Assembly: GCA_017411935.1 (NCBI GenBank)
Contig: JAFQPC010000140.1
Span: forward strand, 1 to 10,710
From: Clostridia bacterium
Lineage (GTDB): Bacteria > Bacillota > Clostridia > Oscillospirales > CAG-272
Reading direction: 5' to 3'
DNA length: 10,710 bases
A program made the position numbers and the translations under genes. A model generated the notes under the pieces. That model was not told the DNA's origin, did not search any database, and saw only the letters and a program-made list of their open reading frames with translations. Shown one piece after another: positions 1 to 8,022 of this stretch; the stretch's first letter is position 1; each line of letters opens with the position of its first letter.

Positions 1-1656
1 AGTACCGTTTCGGAAGGGGATCGTTATAAATACAAAATCCATTCGTGGGGACGGGAGATTTTAAAAGCTGACCCATATGGAGTTTCTGCGGAGCTTCCGC
101 CCGATACGGCAAGCATTGTCGCATCCATCGACGGTTATCGGTGGCGCGATCGCGGATGGATGGAATACCGTAGCTCAAAGCGAAGGAAGATGCATTCTGA
201 GCCGATGAATATTTATGAACTTCATCTTGGCTCTTGGAAACGGCACGATGACGGCTCGTATTTCTCTTATGGAGAGCTTGCCTCTGAGCTTGCACCGTAC
301 GTTAAGCAGATGGGTTATACGCATGTGGAGCTTTTGCCCGTGATGGAACATCCCTTTGACGGCTCTTGGGGATATCAGGTTTGCTCCTATTACGCACCGA
401 CAGCACGCTTTGGTACACCAAAGGAGTTTATGGCATTTGTTGATTCGATGCACGAAGCGGGCATCGGAGTAATTCTCGACTGGGTTCCCGCACATTTCCC
501 GAAGGACGAGCACGGTCTGTATGAATTTGACGGGCGTCCCTTGTATGAGTACCAAGGGTACGATCGGATGGAGCATGCCGGCTGGGGAACGAGACGATTT
601 GATGTCGGACGAAACGAGGTGGAATGTTTCCTCGTATCGAATGCCGATTTTTGGCTCAGAAAATATCACGTGGACGGATTGCGCGTTGATGCGGTTGCTT
701 CGATGCTTTATCTTGATTATGATAAAAAGCCGGGCGAGTGGATTCCTAACGTTTACGGTGATCATCGTTGCCTTGAAGCAATTGCGTTTTTTCAAAAGCT
801 CAATTCTTATATCAAAGAAGAATTTCCCGACGCATTGATGATTGCAGAGGAATCAACGGCTTGGGCGAACATTACGAGCTTTGAAAATGATGGGCTTGGT
901 TTTGATATGAAATGGAATATGGGATGGATGAATGATACTCTCAGCTATGCTGAGCTTGATCCCATTTACCGAAAGTATCATCATGACAAGCTGACTTTTT
1001 CGCTCACGTATGCCTTTGGAGAGAAATATCTCTTGCCGATCTCTCACGACGAGGTCGTGCACGGAAAAAAATCATTGTTGGATAAAATGTCGGGTGATTA
1101 TTGGCAAAAGTTTGCCAGTACCCGCGCGTTTCTCGGCTATATGATGACCCATCCCGGAAAAAAGCTTTTGTTTATGGGATCTGAGATCGGTCAATTCAAA
1201 GAGTGGGATCATAACGGACAGGTAGAGTGGTTTTTGCTCGACTACGAGGCGCACGCAAAGCTTCAGTATTATGTCGCAGAGCTGAATCATTTTTATCTGA
1301 AGACGCCCGCACTGTGGGAGATCGACGATTCTTGGAATGGGTATCAATGGATCGATGCCGATAACCGAAGTCAGAGTATCGTCTCTTTCCGAAGAATCGA
1401 TCAGAGGGGACGGGAAGTGATCGTTTTGATTAATTTTACGCCCGTGGCGAGAGAGGAGTTTCTTCTCGGTGTTCCGTCGGCGGGTGTTTATGAGGAGATA
1501 TTTAATTCCGACCGAGAGGAATTTGGCGGAAGCGGCGTTATCAATCTTGGGGATCTGACGAGCACGGGCGTACCGTGGAATAATTCCGAGGATTCACTCA
1601 AGCTTCGCGTTCCACCGCTCGGAATGCTTGTATTGCAATATAAAAAGAAGTACTAA
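1..1656 (+). CDS. glgB: 1,4-alpha-glucan branching enzyme GlgB (5' partial)
   Basis: This enzyme (EC 2.4.1.18, GH13) cuts alpha-1,4 chains and re-attaches them by alpha-1,6 links to branch cytoplasmic glycogen. The frame is open from base 1, so the start lies upstream; 551 codons are present and about 80-100 N-terminal residues are probably missing compared with usual GlgB lengths (family knowledge). Codons 7-27 (GDRYKYKIHSWGREILKADP) look like the end of the CBM48 domain. GH13 motifs are intact: DWVPAHF with Asp160 and His164, GLRVDAVAS with nucleophile Asp230, IAEEST with acid/base Glu283, and PISHDEVVHGK with His349-Asp350 (window codon numbers). The C-terminal beta domain ends normally (LRVPPLGMLVLQ) at TAA. 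It is the first visible gene of the cluster, 34 nt before glgC; any promoter is outside the window. Internal ATGs, such as the one at 160, are not the start because homology runs through them. Confidence 0.96.
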   Translation, partial: STVSEGDRYKYKIHSWGREILKADPYGVSAELPPDTASIVASIDGYRWRDRGWMEYRSSKRRKMHSEPMNIYELHLGSWKRHDDGSYFSYGELASELAPYVKQMGYTHVELLPVMEHPFDGSWGYQVCSYYAPTARFGTPKEFMAFVDSMHEAGIGVILDWVPAHFPKDEHGLYEFDGRPLYEYQGYDRMEHAGWGTRRFDVGRNEVECFLVSNADFWLRKYHVDGLRVDAVASMLYLDYDKKPGEWIPNVYGDHRCLEAIAFFQKLNSYIKEEFPDALMIAEESTAWANITSFENDGLGFDMKWNMGWMNDTLSYAELDPIYRKYHHDKLTFSLTYAFGEKYLLPISHDEVVHGKKSLLDKMSGDYWQKFASTRAFLGYMMTHPGKKLLFMGSEIGQFKEWDHNGQVEWFLLDYEAHAKLQYYVAELNHFYLKTPALWEIDDSWNGYQWIDADNRSQSIVSFRRIDQRGREVIVLINFTPVAREEFLLGVPSAGVYEEIFNSDREEFGGSGVINLGDLTSTGVPWNNSEDSLKLRVPPLGMLVLQYKKKY

Positions 1657-1690
1657 TTATTTACAAAATCAATAAATAACGGAGGAAATT

Positions 1691-2902
1691 ATGTTCAGAA
1701 AAAAAGAATGTGTCGCGATGCTTTTGGCAGGCGGACAAGGAAGCAGACTCTATGCACTGACAGAAAAAAATGCAAAACCCGCGGTTTCATTCGGCGGAAA
1801 ATACCGTATTATTGACTTTACTCTTTCTAATTGTGTCAATTCCGGTTTTGATACTGTGGGTGTCCTTACCCAGTATCAGCCGCTTGTGCTCAATGATTAC
1901 ATCGGAAACGGTCTTCCGTGGGATCTGGACCGTTCTTGGGGCGGAGTGAAGATTCTTCCCCCGTATCAGGGAAAGAAAGGGGCGGATTGGTACAAAGGAA
2001 CTGCAAATGCGATCTATCAGAATATGCAGTTTATTGATCGCTATGATCCAGAGTATGTTCTCATTCTTTCGGGTGACCATATCTACAAGATGGATTATGC
2101 CAAAATGCTGGATTATCACAAGAAGATGAATGCCGACTGCACGATCGCTGTCATTGACGTTCCTTTGAAGGAAGCAAGCCGTTTTGGTATTATGAGTACC
2201 GAAGAAGACGGAAAGATCTATAAATTTGCCGAAAAGCCAAAGAATCCCGACAGTACAAAAGCGTCGATGGGAATTTATATTTTCTCAAAGGACGTGCTGT
2301 TCCGCTATTTGAATGCGGACGCGCAAGATCCCGAAAGCTCGAATGACTTCGGTAAAAATATTATTCCCGCAATGCTTGCCGCAAAAGAGAGGATGTACGC
2401 ATATCCTTTCTCGGGCTATTGGAAAGATGTCGGTACGATCTCCTCGCTGTGGGAGGCAAATATGGACCTGTTGGGTGAAATTCCGAGTCTTGATTTGCAC
2501 GACGAGGAATGGCGAATTTATTCGCGTCACGAATCACATGCACCACAGTTTGTAGGAAGCAGCGCGGTGGTGAATAATAGTTCGATCACTGAGGGATGCG
2601 AGATCTACGGAACGGTACGCAACTCGGTGCTTGGTGCAGGTGTTTGTATCAAAGAGGGGGCGGTCGTCAGCAATTCCGTGATTATGGATAACGTTACGGT
2701 AGAGACGGGCGCGAAGATCAATTATTCTATTGTCGATGAGGAAACTACGGTCGGTGCGTATGCATCCATCGGTGCTGTACAAAAGAAAGCGAAGGGAATT
2801 ACCGTCATTGCCGCAGGACTTGATATTCCCGAACATTCTGTTATCGGAGACAACGAAATGATTTCGGAAGTTGCTCAGATTCAAACGAAGGAGGAAATGT
2901 AA
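1691..2902 (+). CDS. glgC: Glucose-1-phosphate adenylyltransferase, catalytic subunit GlgC
   Basis: GlgC (EC 2.7.7.27) makes ADP-glucose from ATP and glucose-1-phosphate, the committed and usually allosterically controlled step of glycogen synthesis. The 403-residue protein has an N-terminal nucleotidyltransferase fold with the glycine-rich loop LAGGQGSRL (residues 12-20), Lys29 in [13 protein letters not shown], the metal/catalytic Asp129 in [11 protein letters not shown], and the glucose-1-phosphate-binding FAEKPK (Glu181-Lys182-Pro183). The C-terminal third shows the hexapeptide pattern of a left-handed beta helix (for example [15 protein letters not shown] and [13 protein letters not shown]). 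The ATG at 1691 follows a strong GGAGG at 1681-1685 with 5 nt spacing. The gene ends 1 nt before glgD, and the glgD ribosome binding site lies in its last codons, so the two are probably translated together. Length and motifs are normal for the family. Confidence 0.97.
   Translation: MFRKKECVAMLLAGGQGSRLYALTEKNAKPAVSFGGKYRIIDFTLSNCVNSGFDTVGVLTQYQPLVLNDYIGNGLPWDLDRSWGGVKILPPYQGKKGADWYKGTANAIYQNMQFIDRYDPEYVLILSGDHIYKMDYAKMLDYHKKMNADCTIAVIDVPLKEASRFGIMSTEEDGKIYKFAEKPKNPDSTKASMGIYIFSKDVLFRYLNADAQDPESSNDFGKNIIPAMLAAKERMYAYPFSGYWKDVGTISSLWEANMDLLGEIPSLDLHDEEWRIYSRHESHAPQFVGSSAVVNNSSITEGCEIYGTVRNSVLGAGVCIKEGAVVSNSVIMDNVTVETGAKINYSIVDEETTVGAYASIGAVQKKAKGITVIAAGLDIPEHSVIGDNEMISEVAQIQTKEEM
2888..2894 (+). 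promoter_or_regulatory. Ribosome binding site for glgD inside the end of glgC
   Basis: AAGGAGG lies 9 nt before the ATG at 2904 and within the last codons of glgC. It fixes the glgD start at 2904 rather than at an ATG at 2871, whose extra residues ([11 protein letters not shown]) are glgC codons read out of frame. The arrangement fits coupled synthesis of the two subunits. Confidence 0.85.
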
Positions 2903-2903
2903 G

Positions 2904-4037
2904 ATGGAAGTTGCAGGATTGATTTTTTCGAATATTCACGATTCGTCGATCTCTGAACTGACGAATATTCGCACGATGGCATCAGTTCCGTTTGGTTGCC
3001 GTTACCGTTTGATTGACTTTGCACTCTCGAATATGGTGAATTCGGGAATTACAAAGATCGGTATTATTACACATAATAACTATCAGTCGCTGATGGATCA
3101 TCTTGGTACAGGAAAAGACTGGGATCTTGCCAGACGTTCTGGCGGTATCAAAATCCTTCCTCCGTTCTTTAATACATACGACAATTCGAATGGCGGCCGT
3201 TTGTATACCTCTCGTTTGGAAGCGCTTATGGGTGTTTCGAGCTTTATTTCGCGGTGCAGTGAAGACCATCTTGTTCTTTCGGACTGTGACGGAATTTGTA
3301 ATATTGATCTTTCCGATGCGATCGATCAACACGTGAAGAATAACGCCGATCTTACGATCATTACCCGCAAGGTAACGGTGGGCATTGACGATATTCCCGA
3401 GCGAAGCAAGGTGATTACCGCGAATGAAAGCGGACGTGTAACCGATGTTACGAACTATATGAAGGGCGAAGAAGTAAAAGAGATCAGTACCAATATTATG
3501 ATCGTCAGTCGTATGTTCTTGCTCAATGCCATTGGCGATGCAGGTGCCCACGGATATAGCGATTTTTATCGCGATATCGTTGCAAAACGCGCAGGAAAGG
3601 CAAGAATTTTCCGCTATCTCTATGAAGGAATCTTTATTCAGATCACTTCGCTTGAGAGTTATTTTGCTAATTCGATGAAGCTCTTGTCCCCTGAGGTTCG
3701 CAACGGATTGTTTGATGTGAAGCACCGCCCGATCTACACGAAGCTTCGTAACTCTGCGCCGACTCGCTATACCGAGGACGCACAGGTTCGTAACAGCTAT
3801 GTCGCTGACGGATGTGTGATTGAGGGTGTTGTGGAAAATTCGATCCTTTTCCGCGGTGTTCAGGTAGGCAAGGGAACTGTAGTGAAAAACTGCGTTCTCC
3901 TGCAAGATACCTTTACGGGAAATAATGTCAATCTGAATTGTGTGATCGCCGATAAAAACGTCGTGATTCGCGACGGAAGAATGCTTTCGGGTCACGAATC
4001 GATGCCGTTCTTTATCCCCAAGGGAAGCATGGTATAA
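2904..4037 (+). CDS. glgD: ADP-glucose pyrophosphorylase regulatory-type subunit GlgD
   Basis: A 377-residue paralogue of GlgC that in Bacillota assembles with GlgC and modulates it; GlgD alone is usually little active or inactive (family knowledge). Homology to GlgC is clear: PFGCRYRLIDFALSNMVNSG matches GlgC's [19 protein letters not shown], and GGIKILPPF matches GGVKILPPY. The glycine-rich loop LAGGQGSRL is replaced by IFSNIHDSSISEL (residues 7-19), and the EKP sugar-phosphate motif by Asn184-Tyr185-Met186. An Asp at 129 (SDCDGICNID) lines up with the GlgC catalytic Asp. The C-terminal part keeps a beta-helix-like hexapeptide pattern (NSYVADGCVIEGVVENSILF). The start at 2904 is chosen from its Shine-Dalgarno. 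glgA begins 13 nt after the stop. The loss of two motifs supports a non-catalytic role by inference; this pattern is normal for GlgD and not decay. Confidence 0.95.
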   Translation: MEVAGLIFSNIHDSSISELTNIRTMASVPFGCRYRLIDFALSNMVNSGITKIGIITHNNYQSLMDHLGTGKDWDLARRSGGIKILPPFFNTYDNSNGGRLYTSRLEALMGVSSFISRCSEDHLVLSDCDGICNIDLSDAIDQHVKNNADLTIITRKVTVGIDDIPERSKVITANESGRVTDVTNYMKGEEVKEISTNIMIVSRMFLLNAIGDAGAHGYSDFYRDIVAKRAGKARIFRYLYEGIFIQITSLESYFANSMKLLSPEVRNGLFDVKHRPIYTKLRNSAPTRYTEDAQVRNSYVADGCVIEGVVENSILFRGVQVGKGTVVKNCVLLQDTFTGNNVNLNCVIADKNVVIRDGRMLSGHESMPFFIPKGSMV

Positions 4038-4050
4038 GACGGAGGATACG

Positions 4051-5490
4051 ATGAAAAAGATTTTATTGATTGGAGCGGAGGCAATGCCGTTTGCCGCTAC
4101 GGGCGGTCTCGGAGACGTTCTTGGTTCTTTGCCCACGTCACTTTGTGAAGCGGGGGGAGACGAGGTGGACGTTCGAGTGGTGCTTCCTCTCTATGGCGCA
4201 ATTTCCGCAACATGGCGTGAGCAGATGACTCTCGTGGTCGAGTATGAGGTCTGCTTATCGTGGCGGCGACAGTATTGCGGCGTATACCGTCTTTACAAAG
4301 ATGGTGTCACCTATTATTTTATTGATAACGAATACTATTTTAATCGTGATACTCTGTACGGCTGTTTTGATGACGGTGAACGTTTTGCATTCTTCTGCAA
4401 AGCAGCGATTGATATGCTTGGGGTCATTGGATTTTATCCTGATATTATTCATGCTCACGATTGGCAGGCAGCCCTCAGTTTGATTTATCTCGATCGCAAA
4501 TATCGACAGATCGAGGGCTATGAATCGATCAAAACCATCTTCACGATTCATAACATTGAGTATCAGGGGAAATATGATTTCTGGATTCTCGGCGATGTCT
4601 TTGAGTTGAGTGATGCCGATCGTTCGATCGTGGAATACGACGGTTGCATTAACTTAATGAAGGGCGCAATCGTATGTGCCAACCGTGTCAGCACAGTCAG
4701 CCCACGATATGCAGAGGAGATCCGAAGTGCCGAATACGCGCACGGATTACACCCGATCTTGGAAGAAAATTCATATAAGCTTTGCGGAATTCTGAACGGA
4801 ATTGATTATGAATACTACAATCCCGAGAAGGATACGGCTATCAAAAAGAATTATACGTGGCAATCGCTTTCCTCAAAATATGAAAATAAAAAAGCATTAC
4901 AAGAGGAGTTGGGTCTTCCCATACGTTCCGACGTACCGATGCTTTCGATTATTTCAAGACTTGCCTCTCATAAAGGTCTTGACCTTATTTCGGAAATCGT
5001 GTATAATGTAATGAGAGAGCAGGATGTTCAGCTTGTGATCTTAGGAAAAGGTGAAAGTCGTTATGAAACATTTTTTGTCGGCTTGCAAGAAGCATTTCCG
5101 AACAAGGTTCGTGCGCTTATTACCTATGACCGCGAGCTTTCTAAACGAATTTATGCCGCAAGCGATATTTTCCTGATGCCCTCAAAGAGTGAGCCTTGTG
5201 GGCTTTCGCAGATGATCGCGTCGCGTTACGGTGCGATTCCCGTGACCAGAGAAACGGGCGGTCTTTATGATTCTATCAAGCCCTATTGGGAAGATAAGGG
5301 AACAATACACGGCAACGGCTTTACCTTTGCCAACTACCGTTCCGAGGAGCTTGAAGATCGCACGAATGCTGCCATTGAACTTTGGCGAAGTGAGGAAAAG
5401 AGAAACAAACTGATCGTGCGTATTATGCAAACCGATTTTTCTTGGAAAGCTTCGGCACTCCAATATTTGGAGACTTATGCCTCCCTTTGA
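4051..5490 (+). CDS. glgA: Glycogen (starch) synthase GlgA, ADP-glucose type
   Basis: GlgA (EC 2.4.1.21, GT5) transfers glucose from ADP-glucose to the non-reducing end of alpha-1,4-glucan. The 479-residue protein is complete: an N-terminal Rossmann half with the glycine-rich TGGLGDVLGSLP (residues 17-28) and HAHDW (134-138), and a C-terminal half with ISRLASHKGLD (Arg303, Lys308) and SEPCGLSQ (Glu381), ending in the usual FSWKASALQYLETY tail. The lysine of the E. coli KTGGL motif is Ala16 here; from memory Ala or Ser at this place is common in clostridial GlgA, so I do not take it as damage. The ATG at 4051 has GGAGG at 4041-4045 with 5 nt spacing, 13 nt after glgD. The stop is TGA, followed by the longest spacer in the cluster. 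Confidence 0.97.
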   Translation: MKKILLIGAEAMPFAATGGLGDVLGSLPTSLCEAGGDEVDVRVVLPLYGAISATWREQMTLVVEYEVCLSWRRQYCGVYRLYKDGVTYYFIDNEYYFNRDTLYGCFDDGERFAFFCKAAIDMLGVIGFYPDIIHAHDWQAALSLIYLDRKYRQIEGYESIKTIFTIHNIEYQGKYDFWILGDVFELSDADRSIVEYDGCINLMKGAIVCANRVSTVSPRYAEEIRSAEYAHGLHPILEENSYKLCGILNGIDYEYYNPEKDTAIKKNYTWQSLSSKYENKKALQEELGLPIRSDVPMLSIISRLASHKGLDLISEIVYNVMREQDVQLVILGKGESRYETFFVGLQEAFPNKVRALITYDRELSKRIYAASDIFLMPSKSEPCGLSQMIASRYGAIPVTRETGGLYDSIKPYWEDKGTIHGNGFTFANYRSEELEDRTNAAIELWRSEEKRNKLIVRIMQTDFSWKASALQYLETYASL

Positions 5491-5529
5491 GTTTTTGTTG
5501 ACAAAATAATTTATTCCGCCGTGTGGCGA

Positions 5530-5545
5530 TACCGATGTTTCGGTA
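5530..5545 (+). other. Small hairpin in the glgA-glgP spacer
   Basis: TACCGA (5530-5535) and TCGGTA (5540-5545) form a perfect 6-bp stem with a 4-nt TGTT loop, ending a few bases before the glgP Shine-Dalgarno. No T-run follows, so it is not an intrinsic terminator. It could mark an mRNA processing or stability site between the synthesis genes and the degradation genes, but a stem this short is also expected by chance. The rest of the 75-nt spacer (5491-5565) is AT-rich with no other clear signal. Confidence 0.35.
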
Positions 5546-5549
5546 GAAG

Positions 5550-5556
5550 AAAGGAA
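5550..5556 (+). promoter_or_regulatory. Ribosome binding site setting the glgP start
   Basis: AAAGGAA sits 9 nt before the ATG at 5566. It favours this ATG over an in-frame GTG at 5521, whose extra N-terminal residues (VWRYRCFGRRKEPEN) do not look like phosphorylase and would include the hairpin and this site. Confidence 0.75.
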
Positions 5557-5565
5557 CCTGAAAAT

Positions 5566-7998
5566 ATGAACAACCCCCTAACAAGATCCGAAGTAAAGGA
5601 AAACATTGAAGTAAAGCTTTCCCGTTATTTTGGATGTACCCCCAGCGAAGCATCCCGTGATCAAATGTATAAGACGGTCACTATGACGATCAAGGATATT
5701 TTGACCCAAAAACGAGGCGACTTTAAGCAGGAAGTTAACACCAAAGGAGCAAAGCGTGTCTATTATATGTGTTTGGAGTTCCTTTTGGGACGTTCTCTTA
5801 AGACCAATCTTTGTAACCTTGGACTGGAAGATACCTATGCAAAGGTTCTCAAAGAATATGGCTTTGAGCTTGAGGACGTTCTTGACTGCGAATCGGACGC
5901 AGGTATTGGTAACGGTGGACTTGGAAGTCTTGCCGCTTGCTTTATGGACTCTCTTTCTTCGCTGGATTATCCCGCAACAGGCTTTTCCATTTGCTACGAG
6001 TAGGGCTTTTTCAAGCAGAAGCTGGTAGACGGTATGCAGGTGGAGCTTCCTGACATTTGGTTGCCCGGCGGAGAGGTTTGGCTTGTACCGAGAACCGACC
6101 GTATTTATCACGTGAAGATGGGTGGACACGTTCGTGAAAATTGGAAGGATGGACACCTTGAAATTCTTTACGAAGACTGCGAGGATATTGAAGCCGTTCC
6201 GTACGATATGATGATTTCGGGCGCAGACAGTCAAGCGGTCAGCCAGCTTCGTTTGTGGCGTGCAAGAGATACGCACAATTTCAATATGGGGCTCTTTACC
6301 CAAGGACAGTACACCAAAGCAATGGAAGAGAGCACCAATGCTGAAATTATTTCTAAGGTGCTTTACCCCTCGGATAACCATATCGAAGGAAAACTTTTGC
6401 GCCTGTCTCAGCAGTATTTCCTCGTTTCGGCATCTTGTCAGAGTATCATCCGCGATCATATGGCGGTTTACGGAACACTCGACAATTTTGCGGATAAGGT
6501 GGCAATTCATATCAACGACACGCATCCCGCGCTTTGTATTCCCGAGCTGATGCGTATTCTGATTGATGATTATTTTTATTCTTGGGAACGTGCGTGGGAT
6601 ACGGTTGTCAAGATCTGCTCTTACACCAATCACACGGTCATGCCCGAGGCACTTGAAACCTGGAACGAAGATCTTTTCCGTTTGAAGCTTCCGAGAATTT
6701 ATATGATCATCAAGGAAATTAATGAGCGTTTCTGCCGCGATGCCTGGGCAGCATTTCCCGGTAACTGGAATAGAATTTCCAAGATGAGCATTGTTGGCTA
6801 CGGACAGATCCGTATGGCAAATCTTTGTGCGGTTGGATGTCATTCGGTCAATGGCGTTTCCAAGCTCCATTCGGAGATTTTGGTCAAGTCGATCTTTAAA
6901 GATTTTTATGCAATGTATCCCGACCGTTTCTGTAACGTCACGAACGGAATCGCACATCGCCGTTGGCTGTGCTATTCGAATCCTCAATTGGCGGAGCTTT
7001 TGGATAATACCATCGGAACGGGTTACCGCCATCATCCCGAGGAGCTTTCGGAATTTGCAAAATTTGCGGATGATGCCTCAATTCTTTCCGAGGTTCGAAG
7101 AATCAAGCACGAAAATAAGGTTGAATTTTCCAACCGTCTTTACAAGAAGACGGGAAAGGCGCTTGACACCCATTCGGTGTACGACGTTCACATCAAGCGC
7201 TTGCACGAATACAAGCGTCAGCTTTTGAACGTACTCAATATTATCGGACTTTATCTTGAGATCAAAGAAAATCCCACCAAGGATTTTCAGCCGCAGACCT
7301 TCCTCTTTGGCGCAAAAGCGGCCCCCGGATATTATATGGCAAAGAATATCATCAAGCTGATCTATTGTCTTGGACGTGAGATCGACAGCGATCCCGTCGT
7401 ACGTGAAAAGCTTGCGGTGGTCTTCCTTGAGGATTACAATGTCAGCCTTGCCGAGGCGCTGATCCCCGCTGCCGAGATCAGTGAACAGATCTCTCTGGCA
7501 GGAAAGGAAGCAAGCGGTACCGGTTGTATGAAGCTGATGATCAACGGCGCGATGACGATTGGTACGCTTGACGGTGCCAACATTGAAATGCTCGCTGCGG
7601 CAGGCAAGGAGAATATGTATATCTTCGGCTTGACGAGCGCAGAAGTGGATGATATTTGGCTTCGTGGCTATAACTGTGCCGAGTATTATGCGGGGAACGA
7701 GCGGTTGCAAAAGATCATTCAGTCACTCAACATTGGATTTGCAGGAGAATCCTTTGCGGAGATCGCAAACTATCTTCTGACAGGTCCCGGTATTGCCGAT
7801 CCTTATATGTGTCTCGCTGATTTTGAATCCTATCGGACGACGCATGAACGTGCCATCAAGGATTACGCAGATAAGGAAAAGTGGAACCGTATGTCGCTGA
7901 TGAATATTGCGTCGGCAGGATACTTTGCAGCAGACCGTTCGATCAACGAATATGCGGAAAAGATCTGGCATTTGGAGCGAATGGTGAAGGGCAAATAA
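5566..7998 (+). pseudogene. glgP: Glycogen/maltodextrin phosphorylase GlgP, interrupted by an in-frame TAG
   Basis: GlgP (EC 2.4.1.1, GT35) uses phosphate to release glucose-1-phosphate from glycogen ends. The full frame is 810 codons, about the length of E. coli GlgP, but codon 146 (6001-6003) is TAG. Both sides match the family in the same frame: MCLEFLLGRSL, GNGGLG (116-121 region) and GFSICYE before it, and GFFKQKLVDG, LPDIWLPGGEVW, SYTNHTVMPEALE, NVTNGIAHRRW, IKRLHEYKRQ, FGAKAAPGYYMAK and EASGTGCMK with the PLP Lys656 after it. If the codon terminates, products are a 145-residue fragment, and perhaps a 654-residue piece from the ATG at 6034, which has no good ribosome binding site and lacks the GNGGLG part of the active site. 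Two substitutions at places I recall as conserved, Ser121 (usually Arg) and Met157 (usually Trp), flank the stop. No frameshift is seen elsewhere, so the lesion is recent, an error, or read through. The amylase gene starts 24 nt after the TAA. Confidence 0.9.
6001..6003 (+). other. In-frame amber codon in glgP
   Basis: TAG stands between CYE and GFFKQK, where phosphorylases have Tyr or Phe (E. coli MalP and rabbit muscle enzyme, from memory). TAT or TAC to TAG is one base change. The eight gene ends in the window use TAA six times and TGA twice, never TAG, and this is the only in-frame TAG in about 3,490 codons. Confidence 0.9.
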
Positions 7999-8009
7999 GC
8001 AAATGGGAC

Positions 8010-8016
8010 AAAGGAA
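8010..8016 (+). promoter_or_regulatory. Ribosome binding site for the GH13 gene
   Basis: AAAGGAA lies 6 nt before the ATG at 8023 and supports this start over the next in-frame ATG at 8050, which lies inside a hairpin and has no such site. It falls in the 24-nt gap after the glgP stop. Confidence 0.7.
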
Positions 8017-8022
8017 CGATCA

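Noticed and set aside
1850..1877. Hairpin GATACTG/CAGTATC in glgC
   Set aside because: A 7-bp stem with a bulge and 14-nt gap is within chance expectation for this window, and it lies in well-conserved codons.
4096..4110. Loss of the KTGGL lysine in GlgA (Ala16) as a sign of inactivation
   Set aside because: From memory, Ala or Ser is frequent at this place in clostridial GlgA, and all other substrate-binding motifs are present.
2982..4136. A 384-codon open frame on the minus strand
   Set aside because: It is antisense to glgD and the start of glgA, with no homology-like motif; such shadows are common opposite genes poor in TTA, CTA and TCA codons.
5469..5496. GGAG/CTCC stem followed by a short T-run as a terminator after glgA
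   Set aside because: The stem is only 4 bp with an 8-nt loop, sits inside glgA codons, and is separated from the T-run.
5498..5503. TTGACA as a -35 box for an internal glgP promoter
   Set aside because: No TATAAT-like hexamer occurs 15-19 nt downstream; the bases there are GTGTGG-like.
6018..6049. Inverted repeat GAAGCT/AGCTTC downstream of the glgP TAG as a read-through (PYLIS/SECIS-like) element
   Set aside because: A 6-bp stem with a 20-nt loop is expected many times by chance, and the TAG replaces an aromatic residue, not a known Pyl site.
5578..7035. A 485-codon open frame on the minus strand
   Set aside because: It lies entirely antisense to glgP, reads across the TAG region, has no ribosome binding site or recognisable domain, and is a shadow of the sense codon bias.
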